A DNA stretch of 64,000 nucleotides from positions 1-64,000 of IMG/VR virus record IMGVR_UViG_3300033388_007730; one strand, written 5' to 3'. Below are positions 9,230 to 20,185 of this stretch, one piece after another (the stretch's first letter is position 1; each line of letters begins with the position of its first letter). The DNA is from a virus. The translations under genes were made by a program, and so were the position numbers. Under the pieces are notes generated by a model. That model saw only the letters and a program-made list of their open reading frames with translations. It was not told where the DNA came from and ran no database searches.

Positions 9230-12200
9230 ATGTCAAATGATGATGGCAATGGATCAATACACTTTTTAGGAAAGGATGTATTAGATAAAGATGCTACATC
9301 GGTTCAAAAAATTCCTATTAATTTTTATTCTAAAGATGATAATTATATTAAGAAGAACTTTACAGGTTCTTATATTAATTTACTTCCACAAGAGATTGCT
9401 TCTTTCGCAGATGCTCCAGTGGATCCTAGATGTTTAGATCCTAATTATGTTCCTGGTGGTTGGAATTATGATGATGATGCACCAACAGAATGTTTCCCAG
9501 ATGTTAATGTTCCAGATATCGCTGGAACTCCTATTGGCATAACTGTTCCATCAGTTGGGCTTCCAACAACACAACATTGTAGCGGAGAAGATTATATGTC
9601 TGTTCAAAATGGATGTAAAGTTAATAATCATTCTATGGCTATTCTTAATAATGGCAGAATTGTTCATGCTTATACTTATGTGGATAGATTGATAACAGAT
9701 ACTGATTCTACGTTTTATAATATAAACAAAGTAACTGTTCTTGACAACAACTCATCTGTTACAGTCCCTATAATCGCCAATAGAGATGTAGCTATTGCTC
9801 CAAAAACTCGTTATGGAGATTTTGACATATATGTTGAAAAAGATTTATATGATGCTTTAGAAGAAGTTGGAGATAATCCATCGGCTGCTGATATCTCTGT
9901 TTTATTCTATGATCAATCTATTGGATATCAATCAGCTAAAGTGATAGGAAGGAAAATAGAATATGCTATTCCTTCTGACAATCCATCATTACCTGGTGGA
10001 GAAGGAGAATATTATGTAATCATTGCCGAAGATGAGTATATTAGAGCGAAGATAGATGGTTGGATGTTTTGTGTTAATGTATCTTTTTATAAAAGATTAG
10101 AAAATTCAAAGACTATCATCGGTGCTAATAGTGGTATTAACCTAGCATTGGGATATGTAAAAGATGGTAATGGTAATGTTCTTCAAACTAATAATGTATC
10201 AATAGCTTCTAATAAATATTATTTAAGTACATATGATGAATCTTTCATTTATCTTATTGCGGAATCGTTTAAAGATGGTGAGTCTCATTTGTTTTTTGCT
10301 TCAGCTGCTGTTGGGACAGAATATGAAGATAGCACAGAAGACGATTTGTATTATGGGTGGAAACAAATAACGTTTACTGGTAATAATATAAATCCTGTAG
10401 CTTATATTGACGATACTAATACTCTTCATGTATTTTGGGAAAGTGATAGATCTGGAACTTGGAAAATATACTATGGTTGTCTTGGACTTTCAAATGAATC
10501 TATGACTAATTCCGTATTTGCTTCTATGATAGATAAGCAAGCGGAGTTATTTGACAATGATGATAAATCATCAAATTATTTATCTCAGAATTTATTAGAA
10601 AATAGAACTACTGATGAACCTTCTGCTGAGCAAATACCAACATCTTTTACTACAGACATTTTAACAGTGACTGAATGGCAAGATAGCGATAATAATAATG
10701 GGACAATAACTCATACAGCATCTCAAACTGATTTGCAGAATGTTCAAATTGTTGCTAATGCTGTAGAAGATGAAGCTATATCTTTTGTTAAAGTACCTAT
10801 CTATGAAGGTGATAGAGTGGAAGGAAGTGGTAGTCCTCTTCCGTATTCTCAAATTAATTATCAAACTTCATTTGGGTTAACAACTTCTTTAACTCAGCCT
10901 AGCTTATTAATGTCCGATTGGGATGGCAATTTTTTAGATAAAAAAGATATTGATATTCTTTTTAATAATTGGAAAAATGAATTTACAGAATATATCGATA
11001 TAGATATGTCTAATATTTCAGCATACTCAAAAGTTGGCAACATATTCTCAATAGGTAGACAGGATGAGATATTTGATAAGGTGGTTCCATTTTATGGAGC
11101 GTATGATACAGAGCCAAACCCTTCAGTGATTGTCAATTTTACAGCGAAGATATTGAAAGAAGATAACACATTAAAAGATTTTATGTTTGGATTTATGCTT
11201 GAGAAATCTCGCTTTAAAGCTACTAATGTTAGATCCAAAGAAGAGCATGAGAGTATTAGTGATGATGAATATATATCAGAAGAAGAACATATAATTTTTA
11301 CTGGTAGAGCAAAATTAATTGCATTTGTAAGGACTGAAGATGATAATGATGAGAGAGCTAATTATTGCATATTAAGAGAGTTCTCGAAAGTATTTGATTT
11401 GATGGGAACTAATTCTTATGATATAATAACTAATTACACAAAAATAGATTCTGATGAAGTCAAAAATGTTCATGATTCGTTTAATGACTCTTATCCGAAT
11501 AGGTTTGCAGGAAGAGTAACATTGCTTATTGATGGAGCTGCTAAGTTCTCACAATCATTTGTATCTAATTTATCTTATGATGATACTTACTTCTCTATTG
11601 GATTGGGAATCCCTTTTGGTGGATATCTAGTTGCAGATAAAATGACACCTAGCACTAGTGGGTTATTTGATAATGTTAGTGTAGATATGTCTTATAGGGA
11701 TATACAAATAACATCACCTGTTTATTCTTATAATGAAGATGTTGTTTATTTAGCTGCGTCTATCACAGATATGACAGAGTTTAGAGTGCAATCTGTGGAA
11801 TATAATCCTTCTGAAGGATTCCCTTATACATTATTAAATTTGGGGATAAAAGAAGTTGAAACAATAGTGTCATCACAACAAATACTTAGATGTAGTGATC
11901 TTGGCATTTGTCCAGAAGGGAATGGAGAATGGAATGAAGATTATGATGTTAGTGATATTGAAAAATTAACATTTACACTAGATTCTGGTACAGGAGCAGC
12001 AAAAGATGGGCTTGTTGTTACAAATACTGATACTAACATAGAAATTTATAGATTGCCATTAACGAGAACTACTTCTCTTCCTGGTGGGATATTTACAACA
12101 GATGTTAGTTTATTGGGGCATAATAATATTAATATAGCATTGTTGAGAGAGGATCCCAATACAGCATTTGTTGATTTGAATTTGTACTTCATATCAATTG

Positions 12201-12874
12201 ATTATGAAAATTTATTTTCTCAAATACCTATTTCTATGGAAGGCATTTGTAAATCTCCTAGCATAGCATATGGAACTTGTAATGATGCTCATTTAGTTTG
12301 GCAATCTAATTTGAACAATTACTGGGACGTTTATTACTCTAATGCTGCTGATAAATTAAAACCATTTAGATTTGATACTAGAATAACTAATACAAAAAGC
12401 AATAGTATAATGCCATCAGTATCAGTAAATAAAAATGGGAAAAGAATGATAGTTTGGCATGATGATAGAAATAAAAACTTTGATATTTATTCTGCTAGAT
12501 CTTTTAACGGCTATACTTGTGATGAAGATCATTGTCAGAATAAGATGGTAGATGCTTATGAGAGTGAGATAACTCAATGCTCTTTATCGTTTAGTTACAC
12601 TACTCTAGAGACTGGTTATTATAATTTTTCTATCAATTTTTATAGTGATAGTGGTTTAGTGAATTTGTTTAAGACTATATCATCTGGAGACGATCCTACT
12701 GGGTGGTTTGTAGATAGCGTAGATTTAAACGCAATATCAACTTATTCTTCTGATGGTAATCTTGGTACTCAATTAACTATCGGTGATGTTGTTGTTATTT
12801 CTTATACGCCAGATAAAGAAGATGGTATTTTTGATAAAATGTTATATACTCAATTAGTTGGTACAGTTGTTTAA
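9230..12874 (+). CDS. Large tail/adhesin protein with W-x-DR propeller-like repeats and a C-terminal YSD module
   Basis: From ATG 9230 the frame encodes 1,214 residues. This ATG lacks a convincing ribosome binding site and the frame is open upstream to 9089, so the true product probably begins at 8812 through a frameshift. Strands of the form HVFWESDR-x5-IYYG (~398), HLVWQSN-x6-VYYSN (~1020) and MIVWHDDR-x5-IYSAR (~1072) resemble sialidase-like beta-propeller blades. Residues ~1127-1204 contain a module with FYSD, GWF and a YTPD end, shared with the genes at 12925 and 22277. No signal peptide or membrane segment is visible. It is probably an extended host-binding or baseplate-associated structural protein. 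Confidence 0.75.
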   Translation: MSNDDGNGSIHFLGKDVLDKDATSVQKIPINFYSKDDNYIKKNFTGSYINLLPQEIASFADAPVDPRCLDPNYVPGGWNYDDDAPTECFPDVNVPDIAGTPIGITVPSVGLPTTQHCSGEDYMSVQNGCKVNNHSMAILNNGRIVHAYTYVDRLITDTDSTFYNINKVTVLDNNSSVTVPIIANRDVAIAPKTRYGDFDIYVEKDLYDALEEVGDNPSAADISVLFYDQSIGYQSAKVIGRKIEYAIPSDNPSLPGGEGEYYVIIAEDEYIRAKIDGWMFCVNVSFYKRLENSKTIIGANSGINLALGYVKDGNGNVLQTNNVSIASNKYYLSTYDESFIYLIAESFKDGESHLFFASAAVGTEYEDSTEDDLYYGWKQITFTGNNINPVAYIDDTNTLHVFWESDRSGTWKIYYGCLGLSNESMTNSVFASMIDKQAELFDNDDKSSNYLSQNLLENRTTDEPSAEQIPTSFTTDILTVTEWQDSDNNNGTITHTASQTDLQNVQIVANAVEDEAISFVKVPIYEGDRVEGSGSPLPYSQINYQTSFGLTTSLTQPSLLMSDWDGNFLDKKDIDILFNNWKNEFTEYIDIDMSNISAYSKVGNIFSIGRQDEIFDKVVPFYGAYDTEPNPSVIVNFTAKILKEDNTLKDFMFGFMLEKSRFKATNVRSKEEHESISDDEYISEEEHIIFTGRAKLIAFVRTEDDNDERANYCILREFSKVFDLMGTNSYDIITNYTKIDSDEVKNVHDSFNDSYPNRFAGRVTLLIDGAAKFSQSFVSNLSYDDTYFSIGLGIPFGGYLVADKMTPSTSGLFDNVSVDMSYRDIQITSPVYSYNEDVVYLAASITDMTEFRVQSVEYNPSEGFPYTLLNLGIKEVETIVSSQQILRCSDLGICPEGNGEWNEDYDVSDIEKLTFTLDSGTGAAKDGLVVTNTDTNIEIYRLPLTRTTSLPGGIFTTDVSLLGHNNINIALLREDPNTAFVDLNLYFISIDYENLFSQIPISMEGICKSPSIAYGTCNDAHLVWQSNLNNYWDVYYSNAADKLKPFRFDTRITNTKSNSIMPSVSVNKNGKRMIVWHDDRNKNFDIYSARSFNGYTCDEDHCQNKMVDAYESEITQCSLSFSYTTLETGYYNFSINFYSDSGLVNLFKTISSGDDPTGWFVDSVDLNAISTYSSDGNLGTQLTIGDVVVISYTPDKEDGIFDKMLYTQLVGTVV

Positions 12875-12924
12875 TAGGAAAAAATATGAATTTATATAAT
12901 ATTATATTGGTAGAGGTGGAGTAA

Positions 12925-15900
12925 ATGGCTGAAGTATTATTACAATTAACTCCTATTGATAGAGGAACAGTTTCTCCTACTTCAAGTTATATAAAATCTC
13001 TTTCTTTTCAGCCTATTAATCAGGAAATTATTTTTGGAGTAGATTTAGTTCTTGGTAACGAAGTAGTTACATGGGAGTTTAGAGGAGACACACAAAAGAC
13101 CAGAGATATATCATCTAATACTATTGGATTTAGAATAACAAAAGAAGGAGGAACGGAGAATAGAATAATAGCTCATATTCAACTTGTAGCACCGTATTTG
13201 CCGTTTTCTCCATATCCTACAAATAACGCTACAGGAACAGAATTAAGTCCTCTTTTGCAATGGAAAAACGGTGATGGTAGTGGATATATTCAAAATACCC
13301 ATTATTATAACATTTATTGGGGTACAACTCCTGATCATCTTCTTGAAAGAAAAGGAATAGTATACAAGAGTCAAAGTGATCCACTTGAATCATCTATTAG
13401 AATGGTTAATTATCCATCTGAATTAAATAAGAATCAAATATATTATTGGAGAGTAGATGCTGTAAACGTTGATAATGTTGTAACGACTGGTACAGTATGG
13501 AGATTTACAACTGGATCTGGTAGTACGGTATTGAGTGCTCCTGTAACACCTTCTCCATCTAATGGAGCAACTAGTGTAAATATTAATGACACTACAAAAA
13601 TTTTAAATTTAAACTGGGTAGATGGTAGCGACAATAATACTGCTGATCATTTTAAAGTTTATTTTGATACTATTAATCCGCCTACCGATGTCCTCGTAGA
13701 TAACTTAGTATCAACAAATATCGACACAGGCATTCTAAGTTATGATACAACATATTATTGGAGAGTAAAAGCTTATAAAGGAAGTGCTCAATCGGTGAAT
13801 GGAAATGTTTGGAGTTTTACAACTGAAAGTGCTGCAACAACTATTCTTCCAACTTCGACATTTACCCATTGCTTAACCACAACTACGTATGATGTTGGTG
13901 GAGTAATAATGCAGCAGCATTGCTCATTACCAGATGGTGCGTGGGAGGGAAAAAGCAAAAATGAATCTTGTACTTTTAATGGTGTTAGTGCTGGTGATGT
14001 GATTGAGTTAAGAGCGTCAGCAGATTCTGGATATACTATAGGAGATTGGAATTATAATGTATCTACTAATCCATTTGTGTTGTCTAACGGGACTTCTGTT
14101 CCTGCTAACTTTTATGATGGAGAAGCAGTAGCTTATGTAAAAATGCCTAATGGAGATGTCACTATTTCTGTCGGATTTAATGGGGATATCACTCAATTAT
14201 CATACTCTGTTGCTGGAGGATTTGGTAGTTTATTAACTCCTGGTCATCCTACAGTTGAATATGGTGATACTCCGGTATCATTTAATACAAGTTCAACATC
14301 AGTTAGATTTAGTTCTGTTGCAAATTCTGGTTGGGATGTTTTGAGGTGGGTAGTTAATGGAATAACTACTACTGCTAGTGGGATTAATAATGGAAATGAA
14401 TATTTAGACGTTCTTACTCAGGGTGGTTCTAATTTCGATGTTGAAATATTTTTTGAAGAATTAAATGAAGAAGAATGTACTAAAAATACATTAACAGTAT
14501 TTATTGAGGGAGAGGGCAGCGTATCGTCTCCTTCTGGAGATTATTGTGATTATGAAGAATTTATTTTAAATCCTATACCTTCAAATGGATATTGTTTTAA
14601 AGAATGGGTATATGGAGATGTTACTATAACCTTAAATGGTATATCATTAGAATTTGATATGTCTAAGAATAGGACAGTAACTGCAGTATTTGAGAGGATT
14701 GGCGGATATGTAGAAGAAGATTTTTCATTGTTTTATTGCCCATCTAGTGTTAGCAGAACTAATACAGTAGATTTTGACTATACTAATTCAGGTGCTGAAG
14801 GAGATTTTCATTTTGTAGTAACATTTTATTCAGATGCTGATAAAACAGAAACACTTTTCTCTGCGTCAAGTTTATTAGATAATAAAAGATGGTTTTATAA
14901 TGATGGATCTTTTAAACAGATACCAACAAATGGGGTTACTATAGAAACCAGTGAAGAAATGGATATAGTTTATTCTCCAGAAGTTTTATCATCTAGATTA
15001 TCAGAGACAAAAAGAGAAGAATTTTATTTAGTTTGCGGGGTAAGATATTATATTGATATAGAAGCACACAGGGGTTCATCTGATATCATTTCCCTTGTAA
15101 AATCCATATCACTAATTGTTGATTGTGATGATGTCGATTCTTTTTATAGATCTAATAATAATGATAAAAATAATTGGATTTGCAGTGGTCAAGGTAATTC
15201 TGATTTATTAGTGACTGGAGATATTGGTCAATCTTTGTTCCCAGCAATAGATTCAAATATTTTTGGTATTTTTAATATAGTTTGGCAAAGTAGAAGAAAT
15301 AATATTAGTACTGTTTATGCTGCTATGTGGGATAGTGATAATGATTTATTATACTCATCTGGTCAAGGATTAAATGACACTAAGATATTTGATAGCGGCT
15401 TTAGTCCTATTATTATAGAGGATCCAGTAGGGTCGTTTTATGTGTCATCTTATATCAATACTAAACTTAGATATTATGTTTGTCCTATAAAAACTTTTTC
15501 AACATGTACAACTTATCTTGAGGCAGGAGAGTTGACAGAAAGGCTATGTTATCCTGGGCAATCTACTAGATTAAGTTCTACTATAGATGATATCATAGTT
15601 AGAGTTTATGAAGAGGACACAGATGATAATATTGTTATAAATAAAGATAAAGTTATTCCAATTACTACTAAAACAAATATAAGGTTGGATATAAGTGGCA
15701 CTAATGCTTTGTACGCTGTGCGACTTCGGGATAGCAATGATTCTGAGTGGAGTGATTGGATAAATATAGATACTGCTCTATATAAGACAGAAGGTATGGA
15801 TATTACATTAAATGCTTATAAAATAAGTGATTCTAGAATTATAGTTCCTTGGACTTTAGATAAAATTAATGGAGTTAGAAGAATATGTTGTCAACTTCTT

Positions 15901-16584
15901 ACATTATACGGGATAAGTCCTACTGTTTGTATTGATATATTTATGAATGTTAATATAATTCAATATATATTTAAGTTTTATAAAGATGAGGGGATGGTTG
16001 ATGGTAGTGAAGTTCCTAGTTATAATGGCTTACCAGTTGTATCACAAGTTAGAGATATTAGTACTGGAGAAGTTGTAGGAAATGTTACAGGAACTACTGA
16101 TACTGTTATTTACTTTAAAGTTTTATTTAGTGAGGATATAATAACTAGTGATGGTCTGTACAACGGAGTACCTTATATTGAGGGAGATTTTACATTTAAT
16201 TTAGTACAACAGGGAATAGATGATATTTGGGGAGGAGTTTTGGAAAAAGAAGATAATAGAACATTTAAAGGAAGCTTTAATATTTATGAACAAGATGGAG
16301 TATTTAATAGAGATGGCAATGCGTTCATACAAGTTCTTGCACCCAACTCTCTTGGATCTTCTTTCTGTATATCTGATATCTCAGATCCTTATAATTTAAT
16401 GCAAAATAGTAATGATGCTGGAAGATATCATGATTTAGTTCCAGAAGAAATTTTTAATCAATATAAAACTAGTCAAATAGGCAAAGCATTAAATACAACT
16501 GATTTTAAACAATATTATAGAATAGATGATGATAACTTTAGGTTTGGTAATCCAGATTTTTTCAGAAATGATAAACAAGGATAG
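12925..16584 (+). CDS. Multi-domain tail/adhesin protein (FN3-like, InlB-type repeats, YSD module)
   Basis: The 1,219-residue protein has an ATG preceded by AGAGGTGGAG. Two fibronectin-III-like domains (~89-197 and ~205-302) each end in a YYWRV then VWxFTT pattern. Residues ~312-590 contain divergent InlB B-type repeats, best seen near 525-592 with GEGSVSSPSG, GYCFKEWVYGD and NRTVTAVFER, a fold common in surface adhesins. Residues ~612-722 carry the YSD module (FYSDAD, RWFYNDG, IDIEAHRGSS), and a W-x-SRR-type blade (FNIVWQSRRNN) is near 785. The protein is unusually cysteine-containing for this locus. It lies 50 bp after the previous gene and 3 bp before the next. Adhesion is inferred from domain types. 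Confidence 0.75.
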   Translation: MAEVLLQLTPIDRGTVSPTSSYIKSLSFQPINQEIIFGVDLVLGNEVVTWEFRGDTQKTRDISSNTIGFRITKEGGTENRIIAHIQLVAPYLPFSPYPTNNATGTELSPLLQWKNGDGSGYIQNTHYYNIYWGTTPDHLLERKGIVYKSQSDPLESSIRMVNYPSELNKNQIYYWRVDAVNVDNVVTTGTVWRFTTGSGSTVLSAPVTPSPSNGATSVNINDTTKILNLNWVDGSDNNTADHFKVYFDTINPPTDVLVDNLVSTNIDTGILSYDTTYYWRVKAYKGSAQSVNGNVWSFTTESAATTILPTSTFTHCLTTTTYDVGGVIMQQHCSLPDGAWEGKSKNESCTFNGVSAGDVIELRASADSGYTIGDWNYNVSTNPFVLSNGTSVPANFYDGEAVAYVKMPNGDVTISVGFNGDITQLSYSVAGGFGSLLTPGHPTVEYGDTPVSFNTSSTSVRFSSVANSGWDVLRWVVNGITTTASGINNGNEYLDVLTQGGSNFDVEIFFEELNEEECTKNTLTVFIEGEGSVSSPSGDYCDYEEFILNPIPSNGYCFKEWVYGDVTITLNGISLEFDMSKNRTVTAVFERIGGYVEEDFSLFYCPSSVSRTNTVDFDYTNSGAEGDFHFVVTFYSDADKTETLFSASSLLDNKRWFYNDGSFKQIPTNGVTIETSEEMDIVYSPEVLSSRLSETKREEFYLVCGVRYYIDIEAHRGSSDIISLVKSISLIVDCDDVDSFYRSNNNDKNNWICSGQGNSDLLVTGDIGQSLFPAIDSNIFGIFNIVWQSRRNNISTVYAAMWDSDNDLLYSSGQGLNDTKIFDSGFSPIIIEDPVGSFYVSSYINTKLRYYVCPIKTFSTCTTYLEAGELTERLCYPGQSTRLSSTIDDIIVRVYEEDTDDNIVINKDKVIPITTKTNIRLDISGTNALYAVRLRDSNDSEWSDWINIDTALYKTEGMDITLNAYKISDSRIIVPWTLDKINGVRRICCQLLTLYGISPTVCIDIFMNVNIIQYIFKFYKDEGMVDGSEVPSYNGLPVVSQVRDISTGEVVGNVTGTTDTVIYFKVLFSEDIITSDGLYNGVPYIEGDFTFNLVQQGIDDIWGGVLEKEDNRTFKGSFNIYEQDGVFNRDGNAFIQVLAPNSLGSSFCISDISDPYNLMQNSNDAGRYHDLVPEEIFNQYKTSQIGKALNTTDFKQYYRIDDDNFRFGNPDFFRNDKQG

Positions 16585-16587
16585 TAA

Positions 16588-18159
16588 ATGGCACAAAGAA
16601 TATTTAATATAGCTGTTGATGGATTGACATTAGTATCTCCAAATGGGGGAGAGCAATTTTATGGCTCTACAATACCTATCATATGGGAAGAACCAACTAA
16701 CATATCTACTACTAGTGATATTCTTTGGTATGAATTATTCATTACAGAATCATATGGAGTTGATAGTTTAGATAATTTGATACAAATTGCTACTTTACCT
16801 TCTGGGACAACATCTTTTACATATAATATTAATAAAAATTTGAAAGGAAGTTCTTGTAGAGTTGGTGCTAGAATTGTTAATCATAGAGGGCAGCGTAGTG
16901 AAATTTCTTTTTCGGCAAATGATTTTTTGATATTAAATAGAAAATTACCAATACCAGCTGTTTTTAGCCCCACAAAAGATTCTACATATTTTGCATATAT
17001 TCCTATTATATTAGATAAGAATGGAGTTTTAGGCAGGTGTTCGCAAAGAGCTTTTTATCAGATATATTATAAATCAGATAACCAGGGGATTGACTGGACA
17101 CTTGCTTTAAAGAATATACTGGTGGGTTCTAAGCCTATTAATTGGGACGTTAGCAACTTCGCTACTGATTCTGATTATTCTTTGAAGGTTGAATTAATTG
17201 ATGGCGATAATGTATCTAGTCCGGTATTTATACATAATGTTACAATAAATAATATTAATTATTTTACCATAGACACAGTTGCTCCGAGAGGGGAAATAAA
17301 AATACAAAATGAGGAGGAGTATACTAGAAACAATAATTTAATTTTGTCATTAAAATCATCAGATGTCTCTACTGCCGTTAAAGATTATAGAATATATCAA
17401 ACTAGTGTATCTTCGGATGGAACAAGGGTTGAAGATACAACTGACTCTAATTTTTCGAGAATGGCTGATCTAGCTACATGGGACTTGTCAATAGGGGGAG
17501 TTGTTGGTGATGGTGAAAAGATAATTGAAGTAGAATATAGAGATTATGGAGATAATGTTATAGTCGATTCCAATAATAAATTTTTTAGAACATATAAATC
17601 TGTTGATAATATGGATGTTGCTGGTATCGTATTAGATGGTGCTAATGTATGGACAGCGTATAGTAATGAAAATAATCCTAGTTTAGTCTCTAGCTTGTAT
17701 AGGAATCACACTTTTGTTTCTAGTCTGAGTGGAGAGCCTACTGCTTTGGAGTTGTATGAAGACACTATATATATCGCTATAAGGGATGATGAGAATAAGG
17801 GAATATTGCAAAGGTATGCTGGTGATGCTGTGGAATCTGTAGCAGATAATGAAGATCAATATCTTGATGATGATGATTCTGTCATTAATTCTTTATATTC
17901 ATCTGATTCTGTTATTAATTCTATGGAGGTATTTGATGATACTCTATTCCTAGGTTTAGAGAATGGTGAATTATTGCGTTTTAATGGCTCAACTGTTTCG
18001 TCTGAGAATAATACTTTTGTTAATGTCAAAAGTATTAGGAAGATAAAGACTGATGGTAATTTATTGTATATATTTTTCTATAATACAACTGAGATGATGA
18101 TTATGAATAAAATAGGAACTGGAAATTATAATTTTTCTATTGTAGATTCAGAGGGATAA
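16588..18159 (+). CDS. Tail-associated protein with KNH-like and Ig-like domains and a propeller-like C-terminus
   Basis: The 523-residue protein starts 3 bp after its neighbour, with AAGGATAG upstream. The N-terminus carries LVSPNGGEQFYGSTIPIIW (~15-33), the signature of the Kre9/KNH-type extracellular beta-sandwich. Ig-like segments follow to about residue 310 (for example FTIDTVAPRGEI). From ~340 there are repeated strands such as VWTAYSNE, IYIAIRDDENKG and LFLGLENGELLRFNG that look like propeller blades. No catalytic motif is seen. It belongs to a run of closely spaced virion genes and is probably co-translated with the next, 1 bp downstream. Confidence 0.7.
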   Translation: MAQRIFNIAVDGLTLVSPNGGEQFYGSTIPIIWEEPTNISTTSDILWYELFITESYGVDSLDNLIQIATLPSGTTSFTYNINKNLKGSSCRVGARIVNHRGQRSEISFSANDFLILNRKLPIPAVFSPTKDSTYFAYIPIILDKNGVLGRCSQRAFYQIYYKSDNQGIDWTLALKNILVGSKPINWDVSNFATDSDYSLKVELIDGDNVSSPVFIHNVTINNINYFTIDTVAPRGEIKIQNEEEYTRNNNLILSLKSSDVSTAVKDYRIYQTSVSSDGTRVEDTTDSNFSRMADLATWDLSIGGVVGDGEKIIEVEYRDYGDNVIVDSNNKFFRTYKSVDNMDVAGIVLDGANVWTAYSNENNPSLVSSLYRNHTFVSSLSGEPTALELYEDTIYIAIRDDENKGILQRYAGDAVESVADNEDQYLDDDDSVINSLYSSDSVINSMEVFDDTLFLGLENGELLRFNGSTVSSENNTFVNVKSIRKIKTDGNLLYIFFYNTTEMMIMNKIGTGNYNFSIVDSEG

Positions 18160-18160
18160 T

Positions 18161-19168
18161 ATGGCTGATTTAAAAATGTATTTGACAAGTTTAGAACCTA
18201 ATATGTCTCAGTCTATTTTCTCGCAATCTATAGGTGGTCACATTAGTAATACTTTGCTTTATCCTGAAACCACAGTTGATAGCATTGCAGGACTATATGA
18301 TGATACGATAGCTTTGAAAACGCCTTCTATTGGTAACTGGTCGGCATGGGAAGGAGTTACTTATATAAGCATTAATGATGAGTTGATACAAGTCGATTCT
18401 GTAGTTGATGGTTCTATATCTGTTGTTCAAAGAGGAGTTAATGAAAAGGTGAAAGTTCATATAGTAAATGATGTTGCTAGAGGATTGTCTGAAAGAGAAT
18501 TGTTTAATGATGTTTTAAATGATGATTATAAGCAATATAGATGTATAGCAGTTAAAAATGATTCATCAGTAGCTGACCCATCTAATGAAGTTACTGCTAA
18601 TAATATATCAGTTTATTTGGGGGGCAATAGCAGGAGTTTAAATTCTAAGGTAAAAATTGCTATTGAGTCGCCAAAGAGTCAATACATAAGCGGAATAGCT
18701 GATAGTATAATATCTGATTCTTCTACTGGCACATCTAATTTAGTTGATACTTCTTTAGCTGGTATATATGCTAATAATTTATTTAGTGGCGCTTATCTAA
18801 AGATTTTAAGTGGAGAGAATTCAGGACAGGGAAGAGTTGTTCAATCATTTTCTTCTTCTGGAATTTTTTATTTTGAAAGTGCTTTGTCTAATGATACTAA
18901 TGCTTCTTATGAAGTTTTGCCATCTCCATCGCAGAGGATTAAAAATGGAATGATATCTCCAAGTGTTGGCACATTTGTAGATAATAGCAGTTCATCGCCG
19001 TTACTAGTAGATTTGGTTTTAGGTGATAATGTTAGTTTTGAACGTGGCTCGTTGGGAATTAATGATATTTTTTATATATGGCTGGAGAGAAATGTAGATA
19101 AAGGTTCGTCAGCTTTTGAGAATAATAGCGCATTAATAAATATACAATATGATTCTGTTATAGGATAG
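18161..19168 (+). CDS. Hypothetical virion protein
   Basis: The 335-residue protein has a GAGG site just before ATG 18161. It is beta-rich and Ser/Asn/Asp-rich with no membrane segment or recognised domain. One stretch (YISINDELIQVDSVVDGSI then VVQRGVNEK, ~68-100) resembles segments found in phage tail-fibre proteins. It ends with TAG, then a second stop six bases later. Its size and place between adhesin-type genes suggest a structural or connector subunit; the function is not known. Confidence 0.65.
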   Translation: MADLKMYLTSLEPNMSQSIFSQSIGGHISNTLLYPETTVDSIAGLYDDTIALKTPSIGNWSAWEGVTYISINDELIQVDSVVDGSISVVQRGVNEKVKVHIVNDVARGLSERELFNDVLNDDYKQYRCIAVKNDSSVADPSNEVTANNISVYLGGNSRSLNSKVKIAIESPKSQYISGIADSIISDSSTGTSNLVDTSLAGIYANNLFSGAYLKILSGENSGQGRVVQSFSSSGIFYFESALSNDTNASYEVLPSPSQRIKNGMISPSVGTFVDNSSSSPLLVDLVLGDNVSFERGSLGINDIFYIWLERNVDKGSSAFENNSALINIQYDSVIG

Positions 19169-19173
19169 AAATA

Positions 19174-20184
19174 ATGAATATTGGATCGTTAAAATTATTG
19201 ATAAAATTTAATAATGAATATTTGTTTGAAGAGGTTAGTTCTACTTATCTTGCTGTTAATGATGATGAAGTTTCTCCCAGCAATGCAGTCGGTGGAGGAT
19301 CTGCTACCTTACTTCCTGGTGGGTCAGGTTATGTAATGAAGGATGATCAATATTTATTGGGGACAGGGGTTGGCAATAATGGTTATAATATTGGCGTTAC
19401 GGATCAGATGACCGTTGGATTCTGGCTGTATCCTATTAATCATGGTCTTGCTACCAGTCCTGCTGGAGTTGTAGAGTCTATATCTATGCCTCTTTTATCA
19501 TTGACGGATTCTAGCACATATTCTCCAGTTATTAAGTTTAGAGAGCATACAGATGAAAATAATGAAAATTACTTAACTGTTGAATTTAATGGATCAGAAT
19601 TTACATTAACATCTAATAATTATGTTGCTGATCTATGGCATTATGTGTTATTGTCTTGTGATAGGAGTAGAGGTAATTTTAGTATTAATATAGATGGTAA
19701 AAATGAGACTACTAGCATCTCTGGCAATTCATCTACGATTGTTAGTGCTACTAATATGGATTTATATGTGAATTTCTCACACGAAGGATATGCTTATAAT
19801 AAAGCAAAAAATTATGGTTATATTGATGATATATTCGTTATGGATGAAATTATTAGTAATAAGGATATGCAAACTGTCATTAACAATGGCATAGATTATT
19901 TGGTAAATACTAGTTTTAATACAAAAGAAATTGAAGGATATAGCATTTATTTTAATGATCCTACTACTATAACTATCAACTCTATTGTTGATGATATGAG
20001 TTATGTATATATAGGGAGAAATGATGGAAAAATACTTAGAGGTTCTCCTTTATTTTGGGAAGCTAGAAAAATATATGCTGATGAAAATGAAACAGATGTG
20101 TTGGGTTTGACAGAAGATGAGTTGCTTACTAATAAGGTAGAGGATGGATTTCTAAAATTAAGAAATACCACTATAAGGTTATAA
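19174..20184 (+). CDS. LamG/concanavalin-like virion protein
   Basis: The 336-residue protein begins 5 bp after the previous gene. Residues ~40-230 follow the LamG jelly-roll pattern: MTVGFWLYP, then a central YLTVEFNG strand, LWHYVLLSCDRSRGNFSINIDG (split) and a final YGYIDDIFVMDE. In other proteins this fold binds carbohydrate or protein surfaces. The remaining C-terminal ~100 residues have no recognised domain. There is no signal peptide. It ends 1 bp before the next start. A glycan-binding tail component is the likely role, by inference. Confidence 0.7.
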   Translation: MNIGSLKLLIKFNNEYLFEEVSSTYLAVNDDEVSPSNAVGGGSATLLPGGSGYVMKDDQYLLGTGVGNNGYNIGVTDQMTVGFWLYPINHGLATSPAGVVESISMPLLSLTDSSTYSPVIKFREHTDENNENYLTVEFNGSEFTLTSNNYVADLWHYVLLSCDRSRGNFSINIDGKNETTSISGNSSTIVSATNMDLYVNFSHEGYAYNKAKNYGYIDDIFVMDEIISNKDMQTVINNGIDYLVNTSFNTKEIEGYSIYFNDPTTITINSIVDDMSYVYIGRNDGKILRGSPLFWEARKIYADENETDVLGLTEDELLTNKVEDGFLKLRNTTIRL

Positions 20185-20185
20185 T

